DNA from: Synergistaceae bacterium UBA6083
GTDB lineage: Bacteria; Synergistota; Synergistia; Synergistales; 79-D21
Direction: 5' to 3'
Assembly (NCBI GenBank): GCA_002436015.1
Contig: DIXJ01000016.1
Location: 1 to 45,386, forward strand
DNA: 45,386 bases
Part shown: positions 23,714-31,027 of the stretch, one piece after another
Numbering within the stretch: position 1 is the stretch's first letter
Layout: each line of letters starts with the position of its first letter
The notes under the pieces: model-generated
What the model was told of the DNA's origin: nothing
Database searches by the model: none
The model's input: only the letters and a program-made list of their open reading frames with translations
Position numbers and translations under genes: made by a program

Positions 23714-24991
23714 CTAGAGGAACGTCCCGCGCAGGCGGACGGCATCGGCCACGCGCTGGATGGCGACCATGAAGGCGGCCCGGCGCATCTTGACGTTCTT
23801 CTCGCTCGCGTATTCCCAGACCCTCTTGAAGTTGTCGGTCATGATGATGTGCAGCCGCTTCAGGTATTCCTCCTCGGTCCAGAAGAAACCGCCGAGGTCC
23901 TGGCACCACTCGAAGTAGGAACCGACCACGCCGCCGCTGTTGGCGAGGAAATCGGGCACGATGATCACGTTCTTCTTGCTGAGGATCTCGTCGCCTTCGG
24001 GAGTGATGGGGCCGTTGGCGCCTTCGACGATGTACTTCGCCTGGACCTTTTCACCGTTCTTGCCGTTGATGGCGCCTTCAAGAGCGCAGGGGCAGAGGAC
24101 GTCAACGGGCAGGAACAGAAGTTCCTCGCCATCGAGCTTCTTCACGCCGGGCTGGGTGAAGCCTTCGAGGAGCTTCTTCGGGTGGGCGTTGGCGAAGGCG
24201 ATGGCCTTGGGGATATCGAGGCCTTCGGGAGCGTAGTAGGCGCCGGTGATGTCGCTGACGGCAACAACCTTTGCTCCGTGCTCATGCAGGGTGAGGGCCG
24301 TGAAGGTGCCGACGTTCCCGAATCCCTGGACGGCAACCGTGGCGCCCTTGACGTCCTTGCCGACGACCTTCAGCAGTTCCATGGCGCAGGTGGCCACGCC
24401 GACGCCGGTGGCCTGGGTACGACCCTTGGAACCCCAGAGGGAAATGGGCTTGCCGGTGAAAATGGCGGGCTCAAGGTGACCGCGCATCTTGCTGATCGTG
24501 TCCATGAGCCAGATCATTTCCTGTCCGCCGGTGTTCACATCGGGGGCCGGGACATCGGTCCATGCGCCGACAAGGGGCTCGATGCGGGCAGCCAGGCCGC
24601 GGGTAATCCGCTCCTTCTCGCCCTTGGAGAGCTCAAGCGGGTTGCACTCGACGCCGCCCTTGCCGCCGCCGTAGGGGATACCGGCCAGCGAACACTTCCA
24701 GGTCATGAGCATGGCGAGCGCTTCGCACTCATCCATGCAGACCTCGGGATGGAAGCGCAGGCCACCCTTGTTGGGGCCGAGGGCGGAATTGTGCTGGATG
24801 CGGAAGCCGTTGAAAACCTTCGTCGTACCGTCATCCATGATGACGGGGATGGAAACCGCGAGTTTCCTGTCGGAGTGGCTCAGTATCTCGACGAGTTCCT
24901 CTTCGAGGCCCATTTCTTCCGCTGCTCCGTAGAAATTCTTCAGGGCGATATCGAGCAGGACGTTTGTGGAAGTACGCTTGACCACGGACAT
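23714..24991 (-). CDS. Glu/Leu/Phe/Val dehydrogenase, second copy
   Basis: A second full-length glutamate dehydrogenase of 425 residues. Visible motifs are GPNKGGLRFHP, GIPYGGGKGGV, DVPAPDVNTGGQ and the dinucleotide motif GFGNVGT. It differs from its neighbour throughout and is not a recent duplicate. A strong AGGAGGTG ribosome site and a near-consensus promoter suggest high expression. That fits a main fermentative enzyme that deaminates glutamate and regenerates 2-oxoglutarate for the transaminases encoded elsewhere in the window. Confidence 0.93.
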   Translation of the reverse strand: MSVVKRTSTNVLLDIALKNFYGAAEEMGLEEELVEILSHSDRKLAVSIPVIMDDGTTKVFNGFRIQHNSALGPNKGGLRFHPEVCMDECEALAMLMTWKCSLAGIPYGGGKGGVECNPLELSKGEKERITRGLAARIEPLVGAWTDVPAPDVNTGGQEMIWLMDTISKMRGHLEPAIFTGKPISLWGSKGRTQATGVGVATCAMELLKVVGKDVKGATVAVQGFGNVGTFTALTLHEHGAKVVAVSDITGAYYAPEGLDIPKAIAFANAHPKKLLEGFTQPGVKKLDGEELLFLPVDVLCPCALEGAINGKNGEKVQAKYIVEGANGPITPEGDEILSKKNVIIVPDFLANSGGVVGSYFEWCQDLGGFFWTEEEYLKRLHIIMTDNFKRVWEYASEKNVKMRRAAFMVAIQRVADAVRLRGTFL

Positions 24992-25017
24992 GGAACAAAC
25001 ACCTCCTGATGGTTTTC

Positions 25018-25031
25018 CCCCCACTTGGGGG
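25018..25031 (-). promoter_or_regulatory. Hairpin in the 5' leader of the second glutamate dehydrogenase
   Basis: A CCCCC/GGGGG stem with a 4-base loop sits shortly before the AGGAGGTG site. The motif TTGGGGGTT (25025-25033) recurs inverted as AACCCCCAA at 25163-25171, on the other side of the promoter. Confidence 0.4.
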
Positions 25032-25088
25032 TTGTCTGGACCGAATGAACAACAGGTGACGCCGAATACATTATCCAAAACCTTGCTT

Positions 25089-25116
25089 ATGATATGTGAA
25101 AGGAATCTCTTGTCAA
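25089..25116 (-). promoter_or_regulatory. Promoter of the second glutamate dehydrogenase gene
   Basis: A perfect TTGACA (25116-25111) and TATCAT (25094-25089) are separated by 16 bases on the minus strand, giving a leader of about 90 bases. Confidence 0.75.
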
Positions 25117-25211
25117 GGGGCGAACTGGACAAAAGAGGAGGGCCGGTTCCCGGGCGGAAACCAACCCCCAAATTTGTTCTTTAGTCCGTCATATCGAGTA
25201 TTTGCAAGCCC

Positions 25212-25502
25212 TTACAGGATAGCTGTCTCCACGAGAACCATCGTGCTCCAGAACATTCCTTTCACGTCGATTCTCACACGGTCATCTTCAAACGCCAGGT
25301 CCTTCGGAACCCATAGCGTTACCCCTTCCTGCTTGAGCTCAATGAAGGCCTCCGGGTCTTCCGGCTTGCCGCCCTCAACGAGGGCGGCCTTGTGTGCGCA
25401 TCAGCCGGATCCGATGCTGGTGATCTCGATATGGCCTTCTCCATTCCACTTTGCGAAGGTTTCCCGTGCTTTCTTGCTCAGCTCGACAACCAAATCTGCC
25501 AT
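25212..25502 (-). CDS. HesB/IscA-like selenoprotein (in-frame TGA as Sec)
   Basis: A 96-residue protein if the TGA at 25403-25401 is read as selenocysteine. Sec is residue 34 in the motif GSGUCAHK, where related proteins have a Cys pair. The frame on both sides of the TGA is continuous. It starts at an ATG with an AAGGGGGG ribosome site and ends at TAA with ...FWSTMVLVETAIL. HesB/IscA-like Sec proteins with a Sec-Cys motif are known from anaerobes and metagenomes; their role in thiol redox or Fe-S chemistry is not settled. It follows rluC by 35 bases. A conventional caller would see only fragments. Confidence 0.85.
25368..25403 (-). promoter_or_regulatory. Bacterial SECIS hairpin of the HesB-like gene
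   Basis: Twelve bases after the TGA, a perfect 9-bp stem (25388-25380 with 25376-25368) closes a 3-base loop GUU. The loop starts 22 bases after the TGA. This agrees with the bacterial SECIS model (apical loop about 16-37 bases downstream, with a G among its first bases) for SelB binding. Confidence 0.8.
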
Positions 25503-25537
25503 GCTGTTTTCCCCCCTTCTCTTTGTTCTTCTGCTAA

Positions 25538-26473
25538 TTATACCCCCATTACGTAATCCAGCCAACCTTTCCCCCTTAGAACTTCCTGGATGTCTTTGGG
25601 CGGGCGACAGATCAGGTTGCGCCCGGAAAGGTCGTCCAGGCAGGGCGGGAGCTCGGGGAACTCGATCATCCAGGCGTGAAGGAGAGGGCGATGGACTCCC
25701 CGCTGCATCCAGAAGCGATTCGCCGCAAAACGTCCGTATTTAGGGTCGCCAAGGATGGGAAAATCCCTGTAAGCCAGGTGGAAGCGGGCCTGGTGCGAAA
25801 TTCCCGTCACAAGTTCGACCCTCAGGAGCGAGAGTTCCCGATCCCCGATAACCTTGACGAAATGCGTTAGTGCGAGCTCCCCGTCAGGGGCCGTGTCAAC
25901 ACGGTTTTTGGCCGGGTCTTTCTTGATCGGGACATCGATTCGCCCGGAGGAAGGCGTTTCCCCTAGCACGACGGCCAGGTAGGTTTTCCTCACCAGGCGG
26001 GCTCGCCAGGCTTCCTGCAAGGCCCTCAAAGAAGGTCCGGAAAGGGCGACCGTTACCAGGCCGGATGTGTTCCGGTCCAGGCGGTTCACCGCGCTCGGCC
26101 TGAAGCCGTCCGCGGAATCGGGAAAGCGGTTCCAGACTCGACCGATAAGGCTGTCGTTGCCGGGTCCTGCCGGTTGGACCAGAAGACCCGCGGGCTTGTC
26201 GAGCACCCAGGCGGACTTTCCCTCGAAGACAAACGAAAGGTCCGCTCTTCCGGTACCCGGTTCCTTTAGCCGAGGGGCTTCCCAGGGCACAAGGATTTCC
26301 TGCCCCTGCTCGGGGTGGATAGAAGGCTCCGCGGGTTTCCCGTCGAGCAGGACCTCCCCTTTCCTGAGTGCCCCCATGATCCTCCCTAGGGGTACCTGGG
26401 GCCACCTTGTCCTCAATATGCGGTCGAGCCTTCGGCCCGCGTCGTTTTCAGAAGTATTGAACGTGTATGTCAT
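25538..26473 (-). CDS. RluA-family 23S rRNA pseudouridine synthase
   Basis: A 311-residue enzyme with an N-terminal S4 RNA-binding domain (about residues 10-65, DRILRTRWPQVPLGRIMGAL) and a pseudouridine synthase domain. The catalytic aspartate is in VNRLDRNTSGL; most relatives have HRLD at this point, so His is replaced by Asn. GISHQARFHLA and GDPKYG are further family motifs. RluC or RluD type cannot be decided by eye. GGAGG lies 12 bases upstream of the ATG. It follows a terminator and probably shares its transcript with the HesB-like selenoprotein gene. Confidence 0.87.
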   Translation of the reverse strand: MTYTFNTSENDAGRRLDRILRTRWPQVPLGRIMGALRKGEVLLDGKPAEPSIHPEQGQEILVPWEAPRLKEPGTGRADLSFVFEGKSAWVLDKPAGLLVQPAGPGNDSLIGRVWNRFPDSADGFRPSAVNRLDRNTSGLVTVALSGPSLRALQEAWRARLVRKTYLAVVLGETPSSGRIDVPIKKDPAKNRVDTAPDGELALTHFVKVIGDRELSLLRVELVTGISHQARFHLAYRDFPILGDPKYGRFAANRFWMQRGVHRPLLHAWMIEFPELPPCLDDLSGRNLICRPPKDIQEVLRGKGWLDYVMGV

Positions 26474-26496
26474 ACGGCTTTTCGGCCTCCTTGAGC

Positions 26497-26529
26497 AAAA
26501 AAAGTGCGGCGAAAAAGAGCTTTCGCCGC
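26497..26529 (-). terminator. Intrinsic terminator after the SelW-like gene
   Basis: On the minus strand a 9-bp stem (26529-26521 with 26514-26506, 6-base loop) is followed two bases later by seven U residues (26503-26497). It closes the serA operon before rluC. Confidence 0.9.
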
Positions 26530-26552
26530 CTTATCGGCTGAATCTCTCCCGT

Positions 26553-26789
26553 TTAGAGGTACCTCTCCACTTCAGCCAGGAGAATGACCGGATCCGCGTG
26601 CACTCCCGTGGCCCGTTTGCTATAAACCAGTTCCCCGTTGACGGAAAACTCGAAGACTCCGCCTCCGGAGGGAACGAGTTCAAAGGATTCGACCTGGTTC
26701 TTGTACTTGCCCAGTAAAGTCCCGGCAACGCCGAGAGCCCTCTCGAGGTACCCTCAAGCCGTGCAATATTCCAGCCGTATCCTCAACAT
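26553..26789 (-). CDS. SelW/Rdx-like selenoprotein (in-frame TGA as Sec)
   Basis: A 78-residue protein if the TGA at 26756-26754 is read as selenocysteine. Sec is residue 12 in YCTAUGY (C9 to U12), the CxxU redox motif after the first beta strand that defines the thioredoxin-like Rdx family (SelW, SelT, SelH). The rest fits the fold: a helix (YLERALGVAGTLLGKY), then FELVPSGGGVFEFSVNGELVYS, ending in a helix with VILLAEVERYL. The AGGAGGTG ribosome site is strong, seven bases from the ATG. It is the last gene of the serA-apgM-yhaM run. Without Sec decoding only an 11-residue peptide would be made. Confidence 0.88.
26720..26756 (-). promoter_or_regulatory. Bacterial SECIS hairpin of the SelW-like gene
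   Basis: Seventeen bases after the TGA, a 7-pair stem (26736-26730 with 26726-26720, one G-U pair) closes a 3-base GUU loop. The loop starts 25 bases downstream of the TGA. A competing small hairpin (CGAGA/TCTCG with loop GGGC) lies just before it. Confidence 0.7.
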
Positions 26790-26827
26790 GGTCTTTCACC
26801 TCCTGCCGTGCTTTGTTTCACTTTGCC

Positions 26828-26836
26828 ATTTTATCA
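26828..26836 (-). promoter_or_regulatory. Possible extended -10 promoter before the SelW-like gene
   Basis: TGATAAAAT on the minus strand lies in the 67-base gap after yhaM. It could allow separate expression of the selenoprotein; no -35 box is seen. Confidence 0.35.
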
Positions 26837-26856
26837 CATTATGAAGATAGGGTGGG

Positions 26857-27873
26857 CTATTCCTGCCACTTCCAGAAACGGCGCTGGGCCGAGTAGTGGA
26901 AGTCGCTGATCTCGTCTCCTTCCGAAAGGTTGTTTGTAGCGTCCCCCCAGCAGAAAAGCCTGAAGTCCAGCTCGTCTGCAGAAGAAACGATCAGCGCCTC
27001 CGGCGTGGCGGGCAAAACCGCCGCCCCGTATTCCTTCTGTCCGTGATGGCTCAGGAGGATATGCCCGAGGGCAAGGGTCGAGCGCTCGTCCAGCCCCCAG
27101 GATTCCGCAAGCCGCACGAAGCGGGCGAACCCGGGCCCCACATGATCGAGAACGGCACCGGGCAAGGTCATCTCGGGAACCGGGGAGAGGGTGTAGGACT
27201 CAACCTTGCCGAGATCGTGGAGGAGAGCCCCTGCAACAACCACGTCGAGGTCGACTTCCGCATGGGGGTTGTCGCCTGTAGCCCGGCCCATCGACAGGGC
27301 AAGCCTGGCGACCGAGACGGTGTGCTCCAGCAATCCATGCGCGTAGGCATGGTGATGGGTTACGGCCGCAGGGGAATGCCTGAAGCGCTCCCAGAACTCC
27401 CCGGAAAACACGTGCTCGAGAAAGGGACGGAAACGCCCGGATTCCCTCTCTACCAGTTCCTTGAACGCCTTTTCCAGTTCTTCCTGAGGCACCGGGGAAG
27501 CCTGGACATAGAGAGAAGGCGGATACTTCTCCTGGTCCAGTAGGTAAAGAGCGGTCACGTTTACCTGGGGCTGCCCCCGGAATTCGACCATCTTTCCCTG
27601 GACCCCCAGGGATTTGCCTCTCAGGGTTTTGGGAAAAACTTCCGATGAGGGGTCCAGGGCTATCTTCCCGCCATCCGTAAGATCCCACCAGGCGGCATCT
27701 CCCCAGACCTTGCCGTCAAAGCTTCCCGTTGAATCGGACAGGGTAACCTCCCAGAAGGGGCGCCCGTTCTTGTCGCTGCGCCGGTTCAGCTTCTGCACAA
27801 CACCGATCCCCTTGAACGATTCGCCCGGCGCGAGCTTGCGGATTTCAAGGCAACCCGGGGTTTTCTCTTCCAT
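26857..27873 (-). CDS. yhaM: YhaM-type 3'-5' exoribonuclease (OB fold + HD)
   Basis: A 338-residue protein with an N-terminal OB-fold nucleic-acid domain (about residues 20-110, VTLSDSTGSFDGKVW) and a C-terminal HD phosphohydrolase domain. HD motifs are HGLLEHTVSVARLAL, ALLHDLGKVES and ILLSHHGQ. This architecture is that of YhaM/Cbf1, a metal-dependent exonuclease acting in RNA turnover. GAGG precedes the ATG, and the start lies 8 bases after the apgM stop, so the two are certainly co-transcribed. Confidence 0.85.
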   Translation of the reverse strand: MEEKTPGCLEIRKLAPGESFKGIGVVQKLNRRSDKNGRPFWEVTLSDSTGSFDGKVWGDAAWWDLTDGGKIALDPSSEVFPKTLRGKSLGVQGKMVEFRGQPQVNVTALYLLDQEKYPPSLYVQASPVPQEELEKAFKELVERESGRFRPFLEHVFSGEFWERFRHSPAAVTHHHAYAHGLLEHTVSVARLALSMGRATGDNPHAEVDLDVVVAGALLHDLGKVESYTLSPVPEMTLPGAVLDHVGPGFARFVRLAESWGLDERSTLALGHILLSHHGQKEYGAAVLPATPEALIVSSADELDFRLFCWGDATNNLSEGDEISDFHYSAQRRFWKWQE

Positions 27874-27881
27874 GGAGTTCC

Positions 27882-29093
27882 TCAGGCACCGAACTTGGCC
27901 AGCCGCAACCCGTGGGCCAGCATCAGCCCCATTAGGCTGTGGGCCGGGATTCGACCGTGTACCCCGCGGGCCACCATTCGCTCACCGAAGGCCAGGACCT
28001 CGTCCGGCCTTCCCCATGCGCTCTGGAGGAGAAACGGGACAGGGTGCCACGAGTGCCCCTTCATCTGGCTCGGGGTGCTATGGTCCCCCGTGATCACGAG
28101 AACATCGGGGTGTAGGTCCGCGAGCCTGGGAATGAGCCGGTCGACCTTCTCGATGACGTCCCTCTTCGCATTGAAATCCCCGTCTTCTCCCCGGCTGTCC
28201 GTATACTTGACGTGCACGAAGAAGAAGTCATGGGCATCCCAATGGGCTTCGAGGGTGGAGAAAAGGTCTTCCATTGTCCTTCCTGCATCGATGATCTCCA
28301 TCCCGACAAGCCTGGCCAGCCCCCTGTACATGGGATAGGTCGCGATGGCCGCCGGGGAGAGCTTGTAAAGCTCGGGCAACCCCGGGATGACGGGAGCCCC
28401 GGAAAATCCCCTGAGCAGGCACCCGTTGGCCGCGGTTTCATCCGACAGGACCTGGCGTATGCGTTTCACCAGCGCATTGACGACACCGGCGGTTTTCTCT
28501 CCCCCGGGCCTGGAAGCAAGGGCCCACTTCATGGGAAGTCCTTCCTTCTGCGGGTCTGCGTCACTCACAGCCTCGGAGAGACCGGTCCCCGACAGGACCA
28601 CGACAAAACGGTGCTCCTCGCCGGGGTAGAAACGGACGGCCGTTCCCTCGACCTCCCTGATCTCGTTCTTGAGGCGATCGATGAGCATCCTGTTTTTTTC
28701 CGAACTGATGCGCCCCGCCCTGCGGTCCACAATCAGGTCGCCAGGACCCCACGTAGCGAAATTGCCTCGCGCACAGATCTCGCCGCTCTTCACCTCGGCC
28801 CCGACTCCCAGGGCTTCGAGGATCCCTCTCCCGATCTGGAACTCAAGGGGGTCATAGCCAAAAAGCCCCAGGTGTCCCGGCCCGCTCCCGGGCGTGATAC
28901 CGATGTCAACCATTTCAAGCAGGCCGCATTCCGCCTGCGCGGCGATCTCGTCCATGTTGGGCGTATAGGCCTTTTCCAACTCGGTCTGGCCGTTTTCCGA
29001 GGGCAGTCCCCCGAGACCATCCATGACTAAAAGGACAATTTTTGAAGAGCCCTCCTGGGACAGTTCCTTCAGCAGCTCCATCCTTGTTCCCAC
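27882..29093 (-). CDS. apgM: 2,3-bisphosphoglycerate-independent phosphoglycerate mutase, archaeal type
   Basis: An alkaline-phosphatase-superfamily mutase that interconverts 3- and 2-phosphoglycerate. The N-terminus has VLLVMDGLGGLP with the first metal-binding Asp. The nucleophile serine is in TPGSGPGHLGLFGYDP. C-terminal metal motifs are VITGDHSTPS and GHSWHPVPFL. The GTG at 29093 has AGGGGG eight bases upstream (403 residues); an ATG at 29081 is possible. It follows serA by 76 bases. A mutase beside serA fits, because 3-phosphoglycerate is the branch point between glycolysis and serine synthesis. Confidence 0.92.
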   Translation of the reverse strand: MGTRMELLKELSQEGSSKIVLLVMDGLGGLPSENGQTELEKAYTPNMDEIAAQAECGLLEMVDIGITPGSGPGHLGLFGYDPLEFQIGRGILEALGVGAEVKSGEICARGNFATWGPGDLIVDRRAGRISSEKNRMLIDRLKNEIREVEGTAVRFYPGEEHRFVVVLSGTGLSEAVSDADPQKEGLPMKWALASRPGGEKTAGVVNALVKRIRQVLSDETAANGCLLRGFSGAPVIPGLPELYKLSPAAIATYPMYRGLARLVGMEIIDAGRTMEDLFSTLEAHWDAHDFFFVHVKYTDSRGEDGDFNAKRDVIEKVDRLIPRLADLHPDVLVITGDHSTPSQMKGHSWHPVPFLLQSAWGRPDEVLAFGERMVARGVHGRIPAHSLMGLMLAHGLRLAKFGA

Positions 29094-29169
29094 GATCCGC
29101 ACCCCCTGCGAAAGAAAATCATCAACAGGCCTATTGTAAGCGAAGGAAGCCGCTCTGTCGGGGCGTCCC

Positions 29170-30804
29170 CTATCTCGACTCGAAATCCAGGCAGGCAGCC
29201 CATAGAAGGTCGGCGTCCAGGCGAAGGGCCTCAACCACCTCCGCGGGGACCCCGCTGTCGATCTGAAGCGCCCCAAGGGCCTGCCCGCAACCGTTCCTCC
29301 TGCCGAGGGCGAAATTCGCGATATTCACTCCGGCCTCTCCCAGCAGGGAGCCGACCCGCCCGATCACCCCAGGCCTGTCGAAATTGCTGAAAAGGAGAAC
29401 AGCGCCCTGGGGAACAAAATCAATCCAGTAACCGTTGACTTGGACAATCCTCATTTTCCCTTCCTCCGTTACGGTCCCCATGATCGACACAGGCTCCGAC
29501 TCGGAAAGGAATGTCGCCTCAAGGCAATTCCGGTAGGTCCCGGATTCTCCCCTCCCCTCCTCGACAGAGATTCCCCTTTCCGCGGCAACCAGGGGTGCCA
29601 CCATAAGGTTGACCTCTGGCCCCTGCCGCACTTCCAGGAATCCCTTGAGCAGGGAGACGGTGAAGGGGGCAAGCCGATAGGGGAGTTCAAAGGAAATCGT
29701 GTCTTCCTCTTCGAAAAGCGGCCCCCTTCGAATCACGCGTACACCTTTTGCAGCCCGCGGCGCAAGGTAGGCTCCCAGGGTCCCGATACGCCTTGCCAGG
29801 TCGAGGAACGCCCTCCTGGCTCCCGTCATTCGCTGTTCGACAAAGGGAAGGTTGACCGCATGTTCGTAGGGCTCCCCCCTCAAAGCGGCAAGAAGGTTTT
29901 CGGCCGCGATCCGGGCCACTGCCGACTGGGCTTCAACCGTGTTCGCGCCCAGATGGGGTGTCAGGACAACCCGGTCGGAAAGTTCCGGATCCATGAGAGG
30001 GTGTCCGGTTCCCGGCGGCTCCGCGGAATAAACGTCGAAAGCAACGCGGGCCAGCTTCCCTTCCCTCAGGGCAGCCGCACAGGCGGATTCGTCCACGAGC
30101 GTTCCCCTGGCACAGTTGATCAGGCAGGATCCCTGGCGAAAAGCTGCGATCTCGGCAGGCCCGATCATCCCGCGCGTTTCCGCCGTGGCCGGGACGTGAA
30201 GGGTCACGATGTCCGAAGACCGGAGCGCCTCGTACAGGTCTTCAAAGCGCCTGACGCCCAGGCTTTCCATACGCTGCGCCGAAACATACGGATCGTAGGC
30301 GGCCACGTCCATCCCGAAGGCCCTGGCTCGCAGGGCCACCTGGGTCCCGATCCGCCCGAGCCCCACGATCAAAAGACGCCTTCCGTGAAGCTGGAATCCC
30401 ATGAAAGCTTTCCTTTCCCATTCTCCCGATGTCACGGAAGCGTGGGCCTGGGGAAGCTTCCTGGCCATCGAAAGCATGAGGGCCATCGTGTGTTCAGTGG
30501 CCGCAAGGGTGTTGCCCGTGGGGGCATTGATGACGACTACACCCCGGCGGCTGGCTTCCGCAAGATCAATGTTGTCGACCCCGACACCCGCACGGGCCGC
30601 GACTTTCAACCGAGGGGCATTTTCCAGGAACTCCCTGTCGATCGTCGTCCCGCTCCGCGTCACGATGGCATCCACGGATTCCATTTCCGCGAGGAGGGCC
30701 TTGCGGGTTATTTTCGGTCTCAGGAGAAGCTCGACATCAGGAGCCAGCTCGAGGATGCGGGCTCCCTCTTCGTGAACCGATTCTGCGATCATGACTTTCC
30801 ACAT
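29170..30804 (-). CDS. serA: D-3-phosphoglycerate dehydrogenase
   Basis: First enzyme of serine biosynthesis, oxidising 3-phosphoglycerate with NAD. The 544-residue product is the long three-part form: substrate and nucleotide domains (about 1-310), an intervening ASB domain (about 320-450) and a C-terminal ACT domain (about 470-544). The NAD motif is VGLGRIGTQVA, and the catalytic His lies in TPHLGANTVEAQ. The ATG has GGAGG seven bases upstream. This ribosome site lies immediately after an intrinsic terminator, and a leader peptide precedes that, so expression is probably controlled by attenuation. Confidence 0.95.
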   Translation of the reverse strand: MWKVMIAESVHEEGARILELAPDVELLLRPKITRKALLAEMESVDAIVTRSGTTIDREFLENAPRLKVAARAGVGVDNIDLAEASRRGVVVINAPTGNTLAATEHTMALMLSMARKLPQAHASVTSGEWERKAFMGFQLHGRRLLIVGLGRIGTQVALRARAFGMDVAAYDPYVSAQRMESLGVRRFEDLYEALRSSDIVTLHVPATAETRGMIGPAEIAAFRQGSCLINCARGTLVDESACAAALREGKLARVAFDVYSAEPPGTGHPLMDPELSDRVVLTPHLGANTVEAQSAVARIAAENLLAALRGEPYEHAVNLPFVEQRMTGARRAFLDLARRIGTLGAYLAPRAAKGVRVIRRGPLFEEEDTISFELPYRLAPFTVSLLKGFLEVRQGPEVNLMVAPLVAAERGISVEEGRGESGTYRNCLEATFLSESEPVSIMGTVTEEGKMRIVQVNGYWIDFVPQGAVLLFSNFDRPGVIGRVGSLLGEAGVNIANFALGRRNGCGQALGALQIDSGVPAEVVEALRLDADLLWAACLDFESR

Positions 30805-30818
30805 GGGCGCACCTCCAT

Positions 30819-30852
30819 AAAAAAATGGGGACCGGGAGTTTCTCCCGGTCCC
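30819..30852 (-). terminator. Attenuator terminator in front of serA
   Basis: On the minus strand an 11-bp perfect stem (30852-30842 with 30838-30828, loop AAA) is followed two bases later by seven U residues (30825-30819). The U-tract ends just before the serA ribosome site (30816-30812). Because the only good promoter is upstream of it, this terminator must be passed to express serA. Confidence 0.92.
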
Positions 30853-30880
30853 TGGTTTTCCCTTATTCCTAAATTTTTGT

Positions 30881-30991
30881 CTAAAGGGGTCTTCCCAGGC
30901 CGGGGAACAAACAAAGATTGCACCACTTGCAACCGCAAGAGGTGCTGGAAGACCCGAAAGAACCCTGGAAAAAGTTCGCCTTTTCTTTCAT
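30881..30991 (-). CDS. Ser/Cys-rich leader peptide of the serA operon
   Basis: A 36-codon ORF starting at an ATG with CAGGAG ten bases upstream. Residues 11-27 contain five Ser and four Cys, with the run SSSTSCGC at 14-21. The Ser codons are TCT, TCC and AGC. It ends at TAG 29 bases before the terminator hairpin of serA. The likely role is cis-acting: translation rate over Ser (and perhaps Cys) codons decides termination. A genuine small CxCxxCxxC metal-binding peptide is the alternative. Confidence 0.7.
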   Translation of the reverse strand: MKEKANFFQGSFGSSSTSCGCKWCNLCLFPGLGRPL

Positions 30992-31027
30992 CGGCTGCGC
31001 ACTCCTGAAGAAATAAAAAGATGGTCC

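Larger units (their letters stand above)
30819..31021 (-). promoter_or_regulatory. serA leader RNA with mutually exclusive pairings (attenuator)
   Basis: Segment 1 (30955-30947, over the Ser codons) pairs perfectly over 9 bp with segment 2a (30895-30887, at the end of the leader ORF). The adjoining segment 2b (30904-30895) pairs over 10 bp, with a 2-base bulge, with segment 3 (30855-30844), which forms most of the 5' arm of the terminator. A further hairpin (30945-30920) sits inside the 1:2 loop. This is the layout of trp-type ribosome-mediated attenuation: stalling on Ser codons would free segment 2 to capture segment 3. The pairings are seen in the sequence; the mechanism is inferred. Confidence 0.7.

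Noticed and set aside
23849..25009. A 386-codon open frame on the plus strand
   Set aside because: It lies wholly antisense to the second glutamate dehydrogenase, is an artefact of GC-rich codon use, and its sequence resembles no family.
29440..31008. A 522-codon open frame on the plus strand
   Set aside because: Antisense to serA and its leader; basic, low-complexity translation and no ribosome site.
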